Assembly (NCBI GenBank): GCA_963822175.1
Contig: CAWGGJ010000005.1
Location: forward strand, 360,502 to 424,501
DNA length: 64,000 nucleotides
Reading direction: 5' to 3'
Source: FEB-25 sp963822175
GTDB lineage: Bacteria > Chloroflexota > Anaerolineae > Anaerolineales > UBA4823
Part shown: in pieces, positions 43,920 to 53,065 of the stretch
How positions within the stretch are numbered: position 1 is the first letter of the stretch
How the letters are laid out: the number at the start of each line of letters is the position of its first letter
Translations under genes and position numbers: made by a program
The notes under the pieces: model-generated
The model's database searches: none
What the model saw: only the letters and a program-made list of their open reading frames with translations
Told to the model about the DNA's origin: nothing

Positions 43920-44463
43920 GCCAGCCGGAGCGACATTCCTTCCATGATTTTTCGGGGAATGGAATCATGGATCGTGTATCTGTACAAGCCCAGTTGCCGA
44001 AGCAGGGGATGCCCGGAAAGTTTGATACAGCTGTGACCTTTGATGGCAGGATGATTATCGTAATGATCTCAGGTAGTTGAATTCGATCTACATGGGTGTT
44101 TACCATCGCTGATGTGGGTCAGAATGCAAATACTCACAGATGGATAATGCGGATATTATGGACAACAATCACGATTATGTGCGGATCATGGGTAGATTCA
44201 ATGGTATGGGGCGGTTCACGATACGTTCTTATTATTTATTGTCTATAATAGATCATGGTGTTATCCAATTGTGTATCCCTCTAATCCTGACGTTTGGTCA
44301 ATTCCTTGTTATAACTGTTGATGAGACCAGTTATATAAGTACTATGTATACATGGATGGGGATCTGGTGGAGTACAGCTACAGTGTAGATATTCCAGATA
44401 CACCTAGATGGACCCAATTTATTAGGTTTCAGCCATTGGGGGAGTGAATATGGCGTTACTGGA
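43920..44463 (+). pseudogene. Decayed LamG domain 1
   Basis: No frame stays open, but pieces aligned to LamG 3 (46345-46975) survive in different frames: HDFSGNG near 43950, GKFDTAVTFDG near 44020, FLVITVDETSYI near 44310 and LIDEVMIFDRA at 44467. Many indels and stops separate them. Confidence 0.55.
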
Positions 44464-45030
44464 ATGGTGCTTATAGATGAAGTGATGATCTTTGATCGAG
44501 CCTCTACTGCAGAAGAGGTAGAGAACTCTACATATGGATTGGTAGCATACGACTCTTGGCTATCCGTCGACCCCAACTCCGGTACGGTTCCCACGGACAG
44601 TTCCATTCCGATCCAGATTGCTTTCGATTCAACCGACCTCCAGCCAGATACCTATACGACCACTTTATCAGTTTCCAGTAACGACCCGCTCAATCCGCTG
44701 GCGCAGATCCCGGTCACCATGACCGTTGATCCCACCCCGGGTATGGGCTGGGTGGAGGGAGTGGTCACCGACATGCGTACGGGGGAGCCTTTGCAAGCAA
44801 CGATTATTGCCGAGGGACAGCCTTATACCATCACCAGCGACCTTGAGACCGGCTACTACAAGCTATGGCTGGAAGAGGGTAGTTACACCCTGCAGGTTAA
44901 CTCCGAGGAACATGTGTCTCAGAGTGTGAGCGTGGATATCACCGCCCAGCAGTGGGTGACGCAAGACTTTGCCTTCTATTGGAATCTCCCTGGATGCAAC
45001 TCTCGTCATATACACTCTCAGCCACTCTAG
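44464..45030 (+). CDS. Fragment 3: SNDP Ig-like repeat and first carboxypeptidase-regulatory repeat
   Basis: This stretch holds the end of LamG 1 (LIDEVMIFDRASTAEEV), an Ig-like repeat of the WLSVDPNSGTVP / TYTTTLSVSSNDPLNP type, and carboxypeptidase-regulatory repeat 1 (MGWVEGVVTDMRTGEPL from 44743). The frame changes again near 44975, inside TQDFAF, where the next fragment takes over as ESPWMQLSS. An isolated product is unlikely because there is no start signal or signal peptide. Confidence 0.5.
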   Translation: MVLIDEVMIFDRASTAEEVENSTYGLVAYDSWLSVDPNSGTVPTDSSIPIQIAFDSTDLQPDTYTTTLSVSSNDPLNPLAQIPVTMTVDPTPGMGWVEGVVTDMRTGEPLQATIIAEGQPYTITSDLETGYYKLWLEEGSYTLQVNSEEHVSQSVSVDITAQQWVTQDFAFYWNLPGCNSRHIHSQPL

Positions 45031-47222
45031 AACTGAATGGAATTGTGACCCAGACTATGATAATCACAAACTCTGGAAGTATGCCTCTGGAGTTCGCCAT
45101 TGCTGAAGGTTATCCCCTGGGTGATTATCAAGATATCAATAAGAATTACCCCTCCGGAACGGTGCTTCTCATGCACATGGACGAGCCAACAGGGGCAACC
45201 ACTTTTTATGATTCGTCGGGATATGATAATCATGGCACCTGTTCCGGTGATACCTGTCCTGATGCAGGATTGCCAGGTATCTTTGGTAATGCAATCAAGT
45301 TTGATGGTAATGATTTCATAACAGTTCCAAATATCCAACAACTCAATCCAGTGGAAGCGGTATCTTTTAGCGTTTGGATCTATCCATACGATTGGAATTC
45401 TAATCGACGAATTCTTCAAAAGGGATCAGGGGACAATCAGTATATTTTAGGATGCAATGGTGGCACTGGGGGAACCTTAGAGCTCAAGCTTTTTGGTGTA
45501 GGTGTACTGGACACCAATCTTCCCACTCCAAATGCTTGGCATCACGTAGTTGGTCTGTATGATGGCTCTTCCATGGAGATTTGGGTAGATGGCCAACTTA
45601 TAGCAGAGAAACCAGTCAGCGGTCAGATCGCTACCACCAATGAACCACTCTATATTGGAACCAAACACGCGGGAGCTCCACCGAGTGACTATTTCAATGG
45701 CTTGATGGATGATCTTCTAATTGTTGATCGCGCTCTGACTCCGGATGAGATCATTTTCCTCTACCAGGGCGTAAATCCAACCGCCTGGCTATCATTACAA
45801 CCAATTACCGGCACCATCCCTGTCGCTGAAGCACTACCTGTTCAGGTTACCTATCAATCATCCAATATGCAGCCCGGGATATACAACACCACACTGTATA
45901 TGGCGAGTAACGACCTGCTTCAACCCCATTTCCCGATCCCTGTCACCATGACCGTTGAACCTACCCAGCACATGGGTTGGGTGGAGGGGATCATCACCGA
46001 CCTGCGCACTGGAGAGCCCCTGGAGGCAACGATTGTTGCCGAAGGGCAGCCTTACACGGTCACCAGCGACATTGAGACCGGCTACTACAAGCTGTGGCTG
46101 GAGCCAGGTTTATATAATTTTCAGGTTAGTGCAGCGGGATATATCGGGCAGACGGCACCGGTGAGGGTTAGAAACCGGCACGGAGTGACCCAAGACTTTG
46201 CCTTGATGCTGGATGCTCCCTGGTTGGGATACTCGCCCGGGAGCCTTGAAAGCACTCAAGAAATGGGCCAGGTGGAGACCCAGACTTTGACGCTTTCCAA
46301 TACTGGTGCAGCGCTCCTGGAATTTACCTTAGGGGAAGGTACTTCAGACTCTTTGTTGACACTTCACCTGGATGAGCCAACTGGGTCGACGTTCTTTAAT
46401 GATACATCGGGTAATGAACATCATGGTTCCTGCTCTTCTCCATCCTGCCCAACTGCGCAGGTTCCCGGAATACTCGGTTCTGCTGTGGATTTTGACGGGG
46501 AAGACGATGCTATCGCTTTGGGTACCTGGTTCAACATGCAAAGCTTCACCATTGCTATGTGGATCAAAGAAGATCCTGGCCAGCAAGTGGATTGTGCAGA
46601 CATTATAGACAACTACCATTATGGTGGCAGGTCTTGGGTGGTACAAAAGTGCTGGAATGACAATCCAACGGATAAATATTATTTCCATGTAGCGAATAAT
46701 GAAACTCTTATCCAATTTGGATTGAATCCTGGCATCTGGCAATTCCTTGTTGTTACCGTTGACGAGTCCACTTTCATGAGCAATGTATACCTGGATGGCA
46801 ATCTGGTTGGTACAGCAACAGGCAGTTCTCCAATCAATTACGATGGCTCACAATTTCTTCAACTTGGTAATTGGGGTGGGGGTGGGCGTTACTGGAACGG
46901 GTCATTGGATGAAGTGATGATATTCGATCAAGCGATCACACCAGAACAAGTACAGAGACTTTACCGGAATAGATACTCAGGTTATTCTTCCTGGCTATCT
47001 ATTGCTCCCATCTCCGGCACTGTACCAGCCGATACTTTCCTGCCCATCCAGGTGACCTTCAATTCTACAGATCTCCAACCCGACACTTACACCACTACCC
47101 TATATGTCACCAGCAACGATCCCCTCAATCCGCTTGTAGAGCTGCCTGTCACCATGACCGTGACCCCGCCAGCCTGGTACGGCGAGCTAAATGGCATTAG
47201 TCTCTACCCCAGGATACTGTGA
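44952..47222 (+). CDS. Fragment 4: two full LamG units
   Basis: A 756-codon open stretch with two complete repeat units. Unit 2 has linker (GIVTQTMIITNSG), LamG (LMHMDEPTGATTFYDSSG to LLIVDRALTPDEI), Ig-like repeat (WLSLQPITGTIP) and carboxypeptidase-regulatory repeat 2 from 45972. Unit 3 has linker (QVETQTLTLSNTG), LamG (LHLDEPTGSTFFNDTSGN to EVMIFDQAITPEQV) and Ig-like repeat (WLSIAPISGTVP). LamG domains bind carbohydrate or matrix ligands through the rim loops. The frame is lost near 47195 (YGELNG), and the next frame begins STPGYCDNSPGVLAEAE. Confidence 0.65.
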   Translation: MGDARLCLLLESPWMQLSSYTLSATLELNGIVTQTMIITNSGSMPLEFAIAEGYPLGDYQDINKNYPSGTVLLMHMDEPTGATTFYDSSGYDNHGTCSGDTCPDAGLPGIFGNAIKFDGNDFITVPNIQQLNPVEAVSFSVWIYPYDWNSNRRILQKGSGDNQYILGCNGGTGGTLELKLFGVGVLDTNLPTPNAWHHVVGLYDGSSMEIWVDGQLIAEKPVSGQIATTNEPLYIGTKHAGAPPSDYFNGLMDDLLIVDRALTPDEIIFLYQGVNPTAWLSLQPITGTIPVAEALPVQVTYQSSNMQPGIYNTTLYMASNDLLQPHFPIPVTMTVEPTQHMGWVEGIITDLRTGEPLEATIVAEGQPYTVTSDIETGYYKLWLEPGLYNFQVSAAGYIGQTAPVRVRNRHGVTQDFALMLDAPWLGYSPGSLESTQEMGQVETQTLTLSNTGAALLEFTLGEGTSDSLLTLHLDEPTGSTFFNDTSGNEHHGSCSSPSCPTAQVPGILGSAVDFDGEDDAIALGTWFNMQSFTIAMWIKEDPGQQVDCADIIDNYHYGGRSWVVQKCWNDNPTDKYYFHVANNETLIQFGLNPGIWQFLVVTVDESTFMSNVYLDGNLVGTATGSSPINYDGSQFLQLGNWGGGGRYWNGSLDEVMIFDQAITPEQVQRLYRNRYSGYSSWLSIAPISGTVPADTFLPIQVTFNSTDLQPDTYTTTLYVTSNDPLNPLVELPVTMTVTPPAWYGELNGISLYPRIL

Positions 47223-49758
47223 CAACAGCCCCGGTGTATTGGCAGAAGCGGAGATCCTGATCGAGAGCAGCACCGGCGTGACCTGGACCGTGACCACCGA
47301 TGAAGCGGGGAATTATTCCTACTGGCTGGATGAAAACGGTAGCCCTTACACGGTCACTGCCTCCCTGCCCGGCTACGAGACCATCCTTGCCAGCGGGGTG
47401 AGCATCATAGGTGGACAAACTACCCCACAAGATTTCAGCCTGCGCTGGCTGCAACCCTGCCTGGACTTGGCGCCTGACCAGCTGCCCATGACTTTACAGA
47501 TGGGCATGACGGGCACATTGCAGTTGCTCATCACCAACACCGGGGCTGCTCCAGCCTCTTTTGAGCTCATAGAACGTAATGCTGGGCAGGCGATCCCCAT
47601 CCAGGGAGCAGCAGTCGATCTGACCATCCCGGCAGGTCCAAAGGATGCTCCGGTCGGCAGCGCAGTGGCCGCCGGACCCTACACTCCACGCCTGGAAACC
47701 ACTTTACGGATCCAGCCTCAAATCATGCAAGTCACCCCACCGCGGGTGTTGCTGTTGCACGCCGACGATGGGGACGGGCAGTGGATCCGCGACCAGCTGA
47801 ATGCCTATGGTGACCTGGCTGCAGTGGATACCTTCAATGCCAGGTTGGACACCCCGACCCTGGACGAGCTTAGCGCCTACGATGTGATCCTGACCTGGTC
47901 GAATTATCCCTACGCCGACCCGGTTGGGATCGGGGATGTGCTGGCGGATTATGTGGATACAGGCGGCTATGTCATCAACATGCTGTATGCCCTCGGGGAG
48001 CATGGCTGGGAGATGCAAGGGCGCTTCATGGACGAAGGCTATAACGCCATCCAGGGTGGTCTGGTGAAATACCAGACCAGCTGCCTGGGGGAGCACCATC
48101 CCACCCACTTCATCTTCCAGGGTGTGGAGGATGTATGCGAGTTTTACCGCCTGAAGAACACCCAGCTGACCCCTGGGTCAACCGCCATTGCCCGCTGGCA
48201 GGATGGTGAGATCTTCGTGGCTGCCAACCAGGGCCGGACTGTCATCTCCATCACCGGCTATGTAGGCTACTACTACCGCTGGACAGGCCAGATGGACCGG
48301 GTGGTGCATAACGCCATCCTGTGGTTCCTGCTCGGGGATGACATCCCCTGGCTGGAGACGGAGCCCATCAGCGGCACCTTGCCCGCTGATGGTGGTGCCA
48401 TAACTGTCGATGTTATCTTCGATACGCTTAACTACCAACCCGGCGAGCTCACTGCTGACCTGCTCCTGTTCAGCGATGATCCGATGAGATCACCCATCCA
48501 GGTTCCGGTGAGCCTGGAAATCATACCCACCTCCAGCATGGGCTGGGTGGAGGGGATTGTCACCGACCTGCGTACAGGGGCACCCCTGGAAGCGACCATC
48601 CTCGCCCAGGGGCAGCCTTATTCAGTGACCAGCAATGCCGACACAGGAGAGTACATCTTATGGCTGGAACCAGGTACATATTTGATTGAAGCCAGCTCTC
48701 CGGGCTACGTGACCCAAACAGCGGGTGTAGAGGTAAACACCGGTATGGGGAGCACACAAGACTTTGCGCTGCTGTTGGATGTGCCGTGGATGCAATATGA
48801 TCCATCAAAATTTGAGGTCATGGCAGAGATCAACCAGGTGATCACACGAACGTTGACCCTAACCAATTCAGGCCCGCAAGATATGGATTACAACATCTCG
48901 GAGGGTTTAGCAGGTGCAATGTTAGCACTCCACCTGGACGAGCCAGAAGGATCAATGTCCTTCCGTGATTCTTCAGGCAATGGTTATGACGGATTTTGCT
49001 CCGGCGCAACCTGCCCATCTGCCGGAGTTCCAGGTCATTTCGGCACTGGATTGAGTTTTGATGGACTTAATGATTTTATCCAGCTTCCGGGGTTCAGTAT
49101 GGGAGGTCCAATAAGTGTGGGGGCATGGGTATATTCTTATGACATAACACCCTGGTGGGCACGCTTGTTCGATTTTTCGAATGGACCATCATCTGACAAT
49201 ATCATCATTGCCTGGCGGGAAAACATCGGATTGATGCATTGGGGGATCTGGCGGGGTGGTGACTGGCAGTCTGTTCAAACCGAGCAGGCATTTCCAGTAA
49301 ATGAATGGGTGCACGTGATGGCTGTTGTTGATGAGGGTGGCATGGGGTATATCTACTGGAATGGAGCGCTGATTGCATCAGGCCCGATGCACACACCCAA
49401 TAACATCTTGCGCAATCTTCAATATATTGGGCGCAGTGCCTGGGATGGTGATGGATATTTCCATGGGGTAATCGATGATTTCGTTGTATACAATCGAGCC
49501 CTGTCACCTGAGGAAGTGCTGCTGCTCTATGCAGGTGGATCAATTGGGGATACCCCCTGGTTGTCAGTCGACCCGAGTACTGGTGATGTCCCTCCAAATA
49601 GCAGTGCTCCCGTTCAGGTTGACCTTCGATGCCACCGGCATATTGCCGGACACCTACACCACCACGCTGTTCCTGTCCAGCAACGACCCCCTCCTGCCTG
49701 TGGCGGGAATCCCAATAACCATGACCGTGACCGGGGAAGTGACGCCCACCTGCAGTGA
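47191..49758 (+). CDS. Fragment 5: GATase-like domain and LamG 4
   Basis: An 855-codon open stretch. It starts with a diverged carboxypeptidase-regulatory-like repeat (EILIESSTGVTWTVTTDEAG), then a flavodoxin/GATase1-like domain not found in the other units (PRVLLLHADDGDGQWIRDQL; SAYDVILTWSNYPYADPVG; DYVDTGGYVINMLYALGEHG), an Ig-like repeat (WLETEPISGTLP), carboxypeptidase-regulatory repeat 3 from 48538 and LamG 4 (LHLDEPEGSMSFRDSSGNGY to VYNRALSPEEV). After about 49620 the true frame is lost, so the last ~45 codons (His/Arg-rich) are spurious. There is no nucleophile Cys in a GATase elbow, so catalysis is doubtful. Confidence 0.65.
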   Translation: MALVSTPGYCDNSPGVLAEAEILIESSTGVTWTVTTDEAGNYSYWLDENGSPYTVTASLPGYETILASGVSIIGGQTTPQDFSLRWLQPCLDLAPDQLPMTLQMGMTGTLQLLITNTGAAPASFELIERNAGQAIPIQGAAVDLTIPAGPKDAPVGSAVAAGPYTPRLETTLRIQPQIMQVTPPRVLLLHADDGDGQWIRDQLNAYGDLAAVDTFNARLDTPTLDELSAYDVILTWSNYPYADPVGIGDVLADYVDTGGYVINMLYALGEHGWEMQGRFMDEGYNAIQGGLVKYQTSCLGEHHPTHFIFQGVEDVCEFYRLKNTQLTPGSTAIARWQDGEIFVAANQGRTVISITGYVGYYYRWTGQMDRVVHNAILWFLLGDDIPWLETEPISGTLPADGGAITVDVIFDTLNYQPGELTADLLLFSDDPMRSPIQVPVSLEIIPTSSMGWVEGIVTDLRTGAPLEATILAQGQPYSVTSNADTGEYILWLEPGTYLIEASSPGYVTQTAGVEVNTGMGSTQDFALLLDVPWMQYDPSKFEVMAEINQVITRTLTLTNSGPQDMDYNISEGLAGAMLALHLDEPEGSMSFRDSSGNGYDGFCSGATCPSAGVPGHFGTGLSFDGLNDFIQLPGFSMGGPISVGAWVYSYDITPWWARLFDFSNGPSSDNIIIAWRENIGLMHWGIWRGGDWQSVQTEQAFPVNEWVHVMAVVDEGGMGYIYWNGALIASGPMHTPNNILRNLQYIGRSAWDGDGYFHGVIDDFVVYNRALSPEEVLLLYAGGSIGDTPWLSVDPSTGDVPPNSSAPVQVDLRCHRHIAGHLHHHAVPVQQRPPPACGGNPNNHDRDRGSDAHLQ

Positions 49759-50369
49759 CATCGACGGGGTGGAGCAGGGTTGGATTGGCAAGGAGTATGA
49801 CTTCACTGCCACGGTCAGCCCGGAAACTGCGCTGACTCCTATAACATATATCTGGCAGGTGGATGATCAAATCCCCATTACTCACACTGCGGGCATCGTA
49901 GACACAATCTCGTTTACCTGGGATACACCAGGTGTCAGCATCATCCGTGTGACCGCCTCGAATGCGTATGGGGTGGTAATGGACACACATTCGATCAGCC
50001 TGGAGGAGATACCATATACCTACTATTTGCCACTCATGGAAAATGATGCCCAACTTTCACCCTTCATGGGATGGGTGGAAGGTGTGGTGACAGACTTGCG
50101 CACCGGTGAGCCAGTACAGGCGTCATTGATCACGGTCGGTCAGCCATACTCCACCACCAGTGACGCCGAGACTGGATATTATCAGCTCTGGCTTGAGCAT
50201 GGCGGCTACACTCTCCAGGCAAGTTCAGATGGTTATATCAATCGATATCTCACAAGTGGAGATCATCGCTGCAGAACATGGACATAACGGATATTGCTTT
50301 ACTGCCAGACGCGCCTGGCTGCAATATAGTCCGCCAGAATATGTTGTCGAAACGCTTGAGTCAAACTAG
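49620..50369 (+). pseudogene. Fragment 6: PKD-like domain and regulatory repeat 4
   Basis: In the shifted frame the SNDP repeat resumes (TFDATGILPDTYTTTLFLSS), followed by a PKD-like domain (IDGVEQGWIGKEYDFTATVS; TPITYIWQVDDQIPI; VSIIRVTASNAYGVV), the motif YTYYLPLMEND and carboxypeptidase-regulatory repeat 4 from 50066. Another shift near 50255 moves the C-terminal part to a third frame (VEIIAAEHGHNG), which reaches the next linker (WLQYSPPEYVVETLES) and stops at 50367-50369. Confidence 0.55.
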
Positions 50370-51268
50370 GCCAATTGCCCAACCTTAATCCTGACCGATA
50401 TCAGGATACGGCTACGGTACCTCTCGGATTCCAGATCAATGGAGATTTATCGGATGGCTGTTATATTACTTCATCTGGATGAACCCGCCGGAACAACAAC
50501 ATTTTACGATTCACTCGGGTAATGGCAATCATGGACATATGTTCTGAGAATACTTGTCCGATAGCCGGAGTAAGCTGGAAGGCTTGGCATGCCGTAGGCT
50601 TTGATGGAGCGATGATGATATTCGCTAACCCTACCGGACAACGTGTCCCGGCAGGAAGTATTAGTTAGGAGGCAAAGGTATTTCCAGCGCAGCATGGGGT
50701 AAAGACAACTGCGCAAGGAGATCGGACTGCTGTAGAATACCGCCCATTCGAGGACAATTCTGGCTCGTGTAACTTTGATGCTGCCAGAAAATGGCAATAG
50801 TGATCGCGTTCGGGTTATGGGATGGTGACTTTCAGAACCGATTGTCCTCCGGGTCAATACGTGGATGATCAGTTCCAATCGGGTGGTATCAACTTGTAAT
50901 CAGGTGGGATTACGAGATCATATATATCGATGGGAAATTACGGGAGCTGATCCATACAGCGTCCGCGGCCACTGGCGAATGGTGATAATGAATTAGTTTG
51001 CTTCGTGGTGGGTACTACGAACATTATCCAGGTATCATTGACGAAGTGATTTTTTATGATCAGGACATTAACCCCCGAAGATGTGCAGGCGTTATACCAG
51101 AATGGACCTGGGGGTAACAATATCTGGTTCTCTTTCGATCCCATCTCTGGAACGATACCCGCCAACAGCTCTATACCTGTTCAAATTACATTTGATGCGA
51201 CCGATCTTCAGCCAGATATTTACACCACTAATTGATATATCTCTAGCAACGATCCACTCCTGCCTTTA
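50370..51268 (+). pseudogene. Decayed LamG domain 5 and SNDP repeat with nonsense change
   Basis: Broken LamG pieces survive (LLHLDEPAGTTTFYDSLG near 50465; AGVSWKA and VGFDGAM near 50570-50610), interrupted by stops in all frames. From about 51110 an SNDP repeat is open (WFSFDPISGTIPANSSIPV), then hits TGA at 51231-51233 where the parallel repeats have a leucine codon (YTTTLY). The change from ACT-TTA to AAT-TGA is by substitution, not indel. Confidence 0.6.
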
Positions 51269-52609
51269 GTGGAGATCCCGATGACCATGGCCATCGACCC
51301 CGCCCTCAGCATGGGTTGGGTGGAGGGATTTGTCACCGACCTGCGCACGGGCGAGCCACTGCAAGCGACAATCATTGCTGAGGGGCAACCTTACACCGTC
51401 ACCAGCGACCTCCAGACAGGCTATTATAAGCTTTGGCTTGAGCCAGGTACCTATTCGCTCAATGCCAGTGCCATAGGTTATCTGACCCAGGCAGTAGAGG
51501 TTGTAGTGAGCACTCAGGTCGGAACGCTGCAGGACGTGGCACTCCTCCTGGATGCACCCTGGATGCAGTTCTCACCAACCAATCTGGATAGCATCCAATT
51601 AATTAACCAAATCGTCACCGAGACTCTGACTATAAGTAATAATAATGGGTTGACTTTTACTTATGCTATCTCCCCCGGACCATTCATTGACGATTTCAAC
51701 AATGAATCTAATATGTGGGAATACACATATGATTCGTATAGAGATGCCAATGAAGGATACGCTGTTCTTACTCCACTGGAAAATTCTCAGGTTGGAATAG
51801 TTTGGTTTACACAAGAGATCACCCAACCCTTTGTGGTGAAATTCCGGTACAGAGTTGGGGGAGGTAACCCGGCAGGGGATGGTTTCGTTTTTATGTTTTA
51901 TAAAAACAGCGATTATATTCCTGGTACTGAGGGTTCATGTCTTGGATTTGGTGGCTCTGATTTCTACTGCACTGCTGAAGGATATGGGATTGAATTTGAT
52001 GGATTTGATTATGGGAATAACGAGCCAAGTGATCATCACATTGCTCTCATCAAGGATGATGTTTGGACCCACTTAGCTTCTGTTGATGATTTCAGGGTAA
52101 AAGATAACCAATGGCACCAGGTGCAAATAAGTGTTAATGAAAATGGTCTTATCGTGTCACTGGATGGGGAGGTAGTTTTAACATGGGAGGGTGAATTTGA
52201 TTATACGTATTCTAATCTTGGGTTTAGTGCTGCTACGGCAGCAGCTTTAGACTGGCATATCATTGATGATTTTAGCCTCTCATCCGGTGGTGAATTACCT
52301 GGTTGGCTTCGGATAGAACCCCTTTTAGGAATGATACCCGCGAACAGATCTCAACCTGTCCAGGTTATTTTCAATTCTAATAGTCTCCTTCCTGATACTT
52401 ACACTACAACAATAGCCGTGACCAGCAATGATCCCCTCCTGCCCGTAGTGGAAATCCCGGTGACGATGACGGTGACCGAGGAGATACAACCGGCAGCCAA
52501 GACAAGCCCAATGGTGAAGACAGGCTGGTTGCCTGCCGGGATGTTCGGTTTAATTCCACTGATCCCACTGTTTTTACCACGCGGGAGGAAATACCTAGGG
52601 GTGGGGTAA
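51269..52609 (+). CDS. Fragment 7: L-type lectin domain and C-terminal membrane anchor
   Basis: A 446-codon open stretch that forms the C-terminus of the giant protein. Carboxypeptidase-regulatory repeat 5 starts at 51311. The linker (NQIVTETLTISNNNG) is followed not by LamG but by a legume (L-type) lectin-like domain (FVVKFRYRVGGGNPAGDGFV; FMFYKNSDY; GYGIEFDGFDYGN; WHQVQISVNENGLIVSLDG; DWHIIDDFSLSS). A final SNDP repeat precedes a hydrophobic C-terminus (AGMFGLIPLIPLFLP) with a basic RGRK tail, a likely cell-surface anchor. It is the only long undisrupted tail part. Its stop overlaps the ATG of small gene C (TAATG). Confidence 0.65.
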   Translation: MEIPMTMAIDPALSMGWVEGFVTDLRTGEPLQATIIAEGQPYTVTSDLQTGYYKLWLEPGTYSLNASAIGYLTQAVEVVVSTQVGTLQDVALLLDAPWMQFSPTNLDSIQLINQIVTETLTISNNNGLTFTYAISPGPFIDDFNNESNMWEYTYDSYRDANEGYAVLTPLENSQVGIVWFTQEITQPFVVKFRYRVGGGNPAGDGFVFMFYKNSDYIPGTEGSCLGFGGSDFYCTAEGYGIEFDGFDYGNNEPSDHHIALIKDDVWTHLASVDDFRVKDNQWHQVQISVNENGLIVSLDGEVVLTWEGEFDYTYSNLGFSAATAAALDWHIIDDFSLSSGGELPGWLRIEPLLGMIPANRSQPVQVIFNSNSLLPDTYTTTIAVTSNDPLLPVVEIPVTMTVTEEIQPAAKTSPMVKTGWLPAGMFGLIPLIPLFLPRGRKYLGVG

Positions 52610-52863
52610 TGGAAGCTTCAGATCACTTCTCTTTCTTGCTGCGCCTGTGGCAGGTGCCCACCGACCAGGAAAATGCTTTGCGCATCCTGCTCGAGAATGT
52701 GCTGACAGGCGAGAAGCGCGGTTTTACCAGCCTGGAGGAATTGCTGGATTATTTAAACCAGGTGACCGCGGAAACACATGAGACATCAGCTGAGGGGAGT
52801 CATATCGAGGTGCAGGGCGGAGGGGATAACCCTGCACCTCTTGATTCTACTTCGAGGTGCTAG
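52609..52863 (+). CDS. Small FLLRLW-family protein, copy C
   Basis: An 84-residue protein that starts in a TAATG overlap with the end of the giant gene, so it is translationally coupled to it. The core is HFSFLLRLWQVPTDQENALR, then LTGEKRGFTSLEELLDYLN. It is almost identical to copy B over ~70 residues and at the nucleotide level through the 3' hairpin. Unlike A and B it has no operator-like repeats of its own. It is followed by a short TTG-started ORF and then the second giant exported protein, as in the other modules. It is cytosolic by sequence; function unknown. Confidence 0.7.
   Translation: MEASDHFSFLLRLWQVPTDQENALRILLENVLTGEKRGFTSLEELLDYLNQVTAETHETSAEGSHIEVQGGGDNPAPLDSTSRC
52807..52840 (+). 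repeat. Conserved 3' hairpin, copy C
   Basis: GAGGTGCAGGG (52807-52817) and CCCTGCACCTC (52830-52840), identical to copy B, with a 12-nt loop. Confidence 0.75.
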
Positions 52864-52876
52864 AAAAGGAGGCAAA

Positions 52877-53065
52877 TTGTCAAAGACAGGATACCGATCG
52901 AACACCGGAAAAGCTTTCACTTTATCCAGATTGAAGGTTGGATTGAGATTTTCGAAACCCAACAATAATTGTCCATATGAGTTGGATTTCGGGCAAAAGA
53001 ATGTGCCCCCTACCCAATCTACCAAATATGCCAAAGATGTCTTACTAAATGAGGAGAAAAAATGA
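52877..53065 (+). CDS. Possible small protein (62 aa, TTG start)
   Basis: TTG 52877 follows AAAGGAGG by 4 nt, and the ORF (MSKTGYRSNTGKAFTLSRL to LNEEKK) ends in an ATGA overlap with the next gene. It is basic and soluble, with no signal peptide. The strong ribosome-binding site and tight overlap favour real translation, possibly to couple the downstream gene. The family is not recognised. Confidence 0.4.
   Translation: MSKTGYRSNTGKAFTLSRLKVGLRFSKPNNNCPYELDFGQKNVPPTQSTKYAKDVLLNEEKK

Larger units (their letters stand above)
42110..52609 (+). pseudogene. Giant Kelch/LamG/CarboxypepD-reg surface protein, disrupted (~3,500 codons)
   Basis: The fragments from 42110 to 52609 read in order as one exported mosaic protein: lipoprotein signal, Kelch propeller, NEW3-like repeats, then five units of [TQTLTxSN linker, LamG, Ig-like SNDP repeat, carboxypeptidase-regulatory repeat MGWVEGxVTDLRTGEPL], a GATase-like domain, a PKD-like domain, an L-type lectin domain and a C-terminal anchor (LIPLIPLFLPRGRK). 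The open frame changes near 43715, 44975, 47195, 49620 and 50255, and the LamG domains at 43.9-44.5 and 50.4-51.1 kb carry many stops. Carboxypeptidase-regulatory copies begin at 44743, 45972, 48538, 50066 and 51311. The last stop overlaps small gene C. At least part of this is true decay, because a SNDP repeat near 51230 holds substitution-made TGA. Confidence 0.75.
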
